Of a stretch of 5,329 nt of DNA, positions 4,709 through 5,329 are shown in pieces. Both the position numbers and the translations under genes were made by a program. The notes beneath the pieces were generated by a model. The model had not been told where the DNA came from. It was given only the letters and a program-made list of their open reading frames with translations, and did no database searches. The number at the start of each line of letters is the position of its first letter. The first letter of the stretch is position 1. The stretch comes from an uncultured Coriobacteriaceae bacterium (GTDB lineage Bacteria > Actinomycetota > Coriobacteriia > Coriobacteriales > Atopobiaceae), in NCBI GenBank assembly GCA_902766805.1, contig CACXFF010000107.1:1-5329 (forward strand). The letters run 5' to 3'.

Positions 4709-5329
4709 TTTGGCCCAATCGGCGGCGAAACTCGCCATACCGGCCGTCGTGAGCTGGTGAGACACGCATTTCTTGAGCGCTGCATAGGGCACCGTAGCGA
4801 TGTCGGCACCGCACAAAGCGGCCCTAGTCACGTGCCACGCCGTACGCAGCGATGCCGCGATAATCTCCACCTGACCGTCCTCGTTCCTGTCGGACCAGTC
4901 ATAGGCGTGGATGACCTTCACGATGTCGGCCACCTGGTCCGCGCCGTCCTCGGCAATGTCATCGAAGCGTCCCACGAAGGGGCTGATGTAGCGCGCGCCC
5001 GCGTTGGCCGCGAGCAGAGCCTGCGGCACCGTGAAGACGAGCGTCATGTTCACGCGCACGCCTTCGTCGGCCAAGGCGCGCGTGGCCGCGAGGCCTTCGG
5101 GGCACACAGGCAGCTTGACCACAATGTTGGGCGCGAGCGCGGCGAGCCGACGCCCTTCCTCAATCATCCCCTCCGTGGTCGTAGCGGTGGACTCAGCCGA
5201 GACCGGCAGCCCCTCGCACAACTCGGCGATGCGCAGCATATGCGGCTCGAAGTCCTCGAGCTTGCCGCCCGTCTTGGCATAGAGCGACGGGTTGGTGGTC
5301 ACGCCGGCCAAGCAGCCCCAGCTCTTGAC
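4697..5329 (-). CDS. Transaldolase, TalC/FSA (MipB) family, 5'-truncated by the window edge
   Basis: A class I aldolase-fold enzyme that moves a dihydroxyacetone unit between sugar phosphates in the non-oxidative pentose phosphate route. The 210 visible residues cover nearly the whole 215-220 residue family. The frame stays open to the edge and already shows WGCLAGVTTNPS, so about 13-15 N-terminal residues are missing; a TTG at 5309-5311 is a Leu inside that motif, not the start. The Schiff-base Lys is in NIVVKLP (visible residue 72, matching FSA Lys85). SAES has Glu46 where E. coli FSA has Gln59, and SPFVGR has Phe118 where FSA has Tyr131. Both are the transaldolase-type states, so true transaldolase activity is more likely than fructose-6-phosphate aldolase. 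The protein ends normally at WAKVTG. Its operon partners lie beyond the right edge. Confidence 0.92.
   Translation of the reverse strand, partial: VKSWGCLAGVTTNPSLYAKTGGKLEDFEPHMLRIAELCEGLPVSAESTATTTEGMIEEGRRLAALAPNIVVKLPVCPEGLAATRALADEGVRVNMTLVFTVPQALLAANAGARYISPFVGRFDDIAEDGADQVADIVKVIHAYDWSDRNEDGQVEIIAASLRTAWHVTRAALCGADIATVPYAALKKCVSHQLTTAGMASFAADWAKVTG

Noticed and set aside
4338..4814. 158-codon minus-strand frame downstream of and overlapping the transaldolase
   Set aside because: It starts inside the transaldolase gene in another frame and has no recognisable domain or start signal; composition follows the repeats.
5309..5311. TTG as start codon of the transaldolase
   Set aside because: It is the Leu of the conserved WGCLAGVTTNPS stretch, and the frame continues to the window edge.

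Overview
The window is GC-rich, with strong purine-rich (AGGAGG-type) ribosome binding sites, short AT-rich promoter gaps, and genes from PTS sugar uptake, a bacterial RelB/PIN toxin-antitoxin pair and a TalC-type transaldolase. This fits a high-GC Gram-positive gut or oral bacterium, most likely of the Coriobacteriia (Collinsella/Olsenella/Atopobium type). That placement is an inference from composition and gene content; no rRNA or other marker is present.

Layout. Positions 1-276 hold no convincing gene. A two-gene toxin-antitoxin operon follows on the minus strand: a RelB/DinJ-like antitoxin (846-1208) overlaps a PIN-domain toxin (277-849) by 4 bases. Its promoter region carries a perfect inverted repeat at 1234-1250. 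Next is an intrinsic terminator (1475-1499) for a minus-strand cellobiose/lactose-family PTS EIIC permease (1530-2894). The permease is divergent from an AraC-family regulator with a cupin-like N-terminal domain (3013-3999, plus strand); the roughly 120-base AT-rich gap between them is the likely control region. At the right edge a minus-strand TalC/FSA-family transaldolase (4697 to past 5329) loses its N-terminus to the window boundary.

The 697 bases between the convergent ends of the regulator and the transaldolase contain no convincing gene but are packed with repeats. They hold five copies of a 16-base near-palindromic core spaced 62-63 bp (about six helical turns), a 9-bp minisatellite, a strong hairpin, a 26-bp repeat at 49-bp spacing, and a degenerate 15-bp repeat that runs into the transaldolase stop codon. 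The permease also ends in a 15-bp repeat, there translated as a pentapeptide tail.

How the genes may work together. The AraC-type regulator probably senses a sugar or sugar phosphate and controls the divergent permease. The permease would need EIIA, EIIB, EI and HPr from elsewhere. The transaldolase acts on sugar phosphates in the non-oxidative pentose phosphate route, but its operon partners lie outside the window, so a link to the permease is only suggested by proximity. The toxin-antitoxin pair looks like an independent module. No clearly new multi-gene system is visible. The most unusual content is the repeat architecture at 4069-4708 and the paired 15-bp repeats at the 3' ends of two genes.
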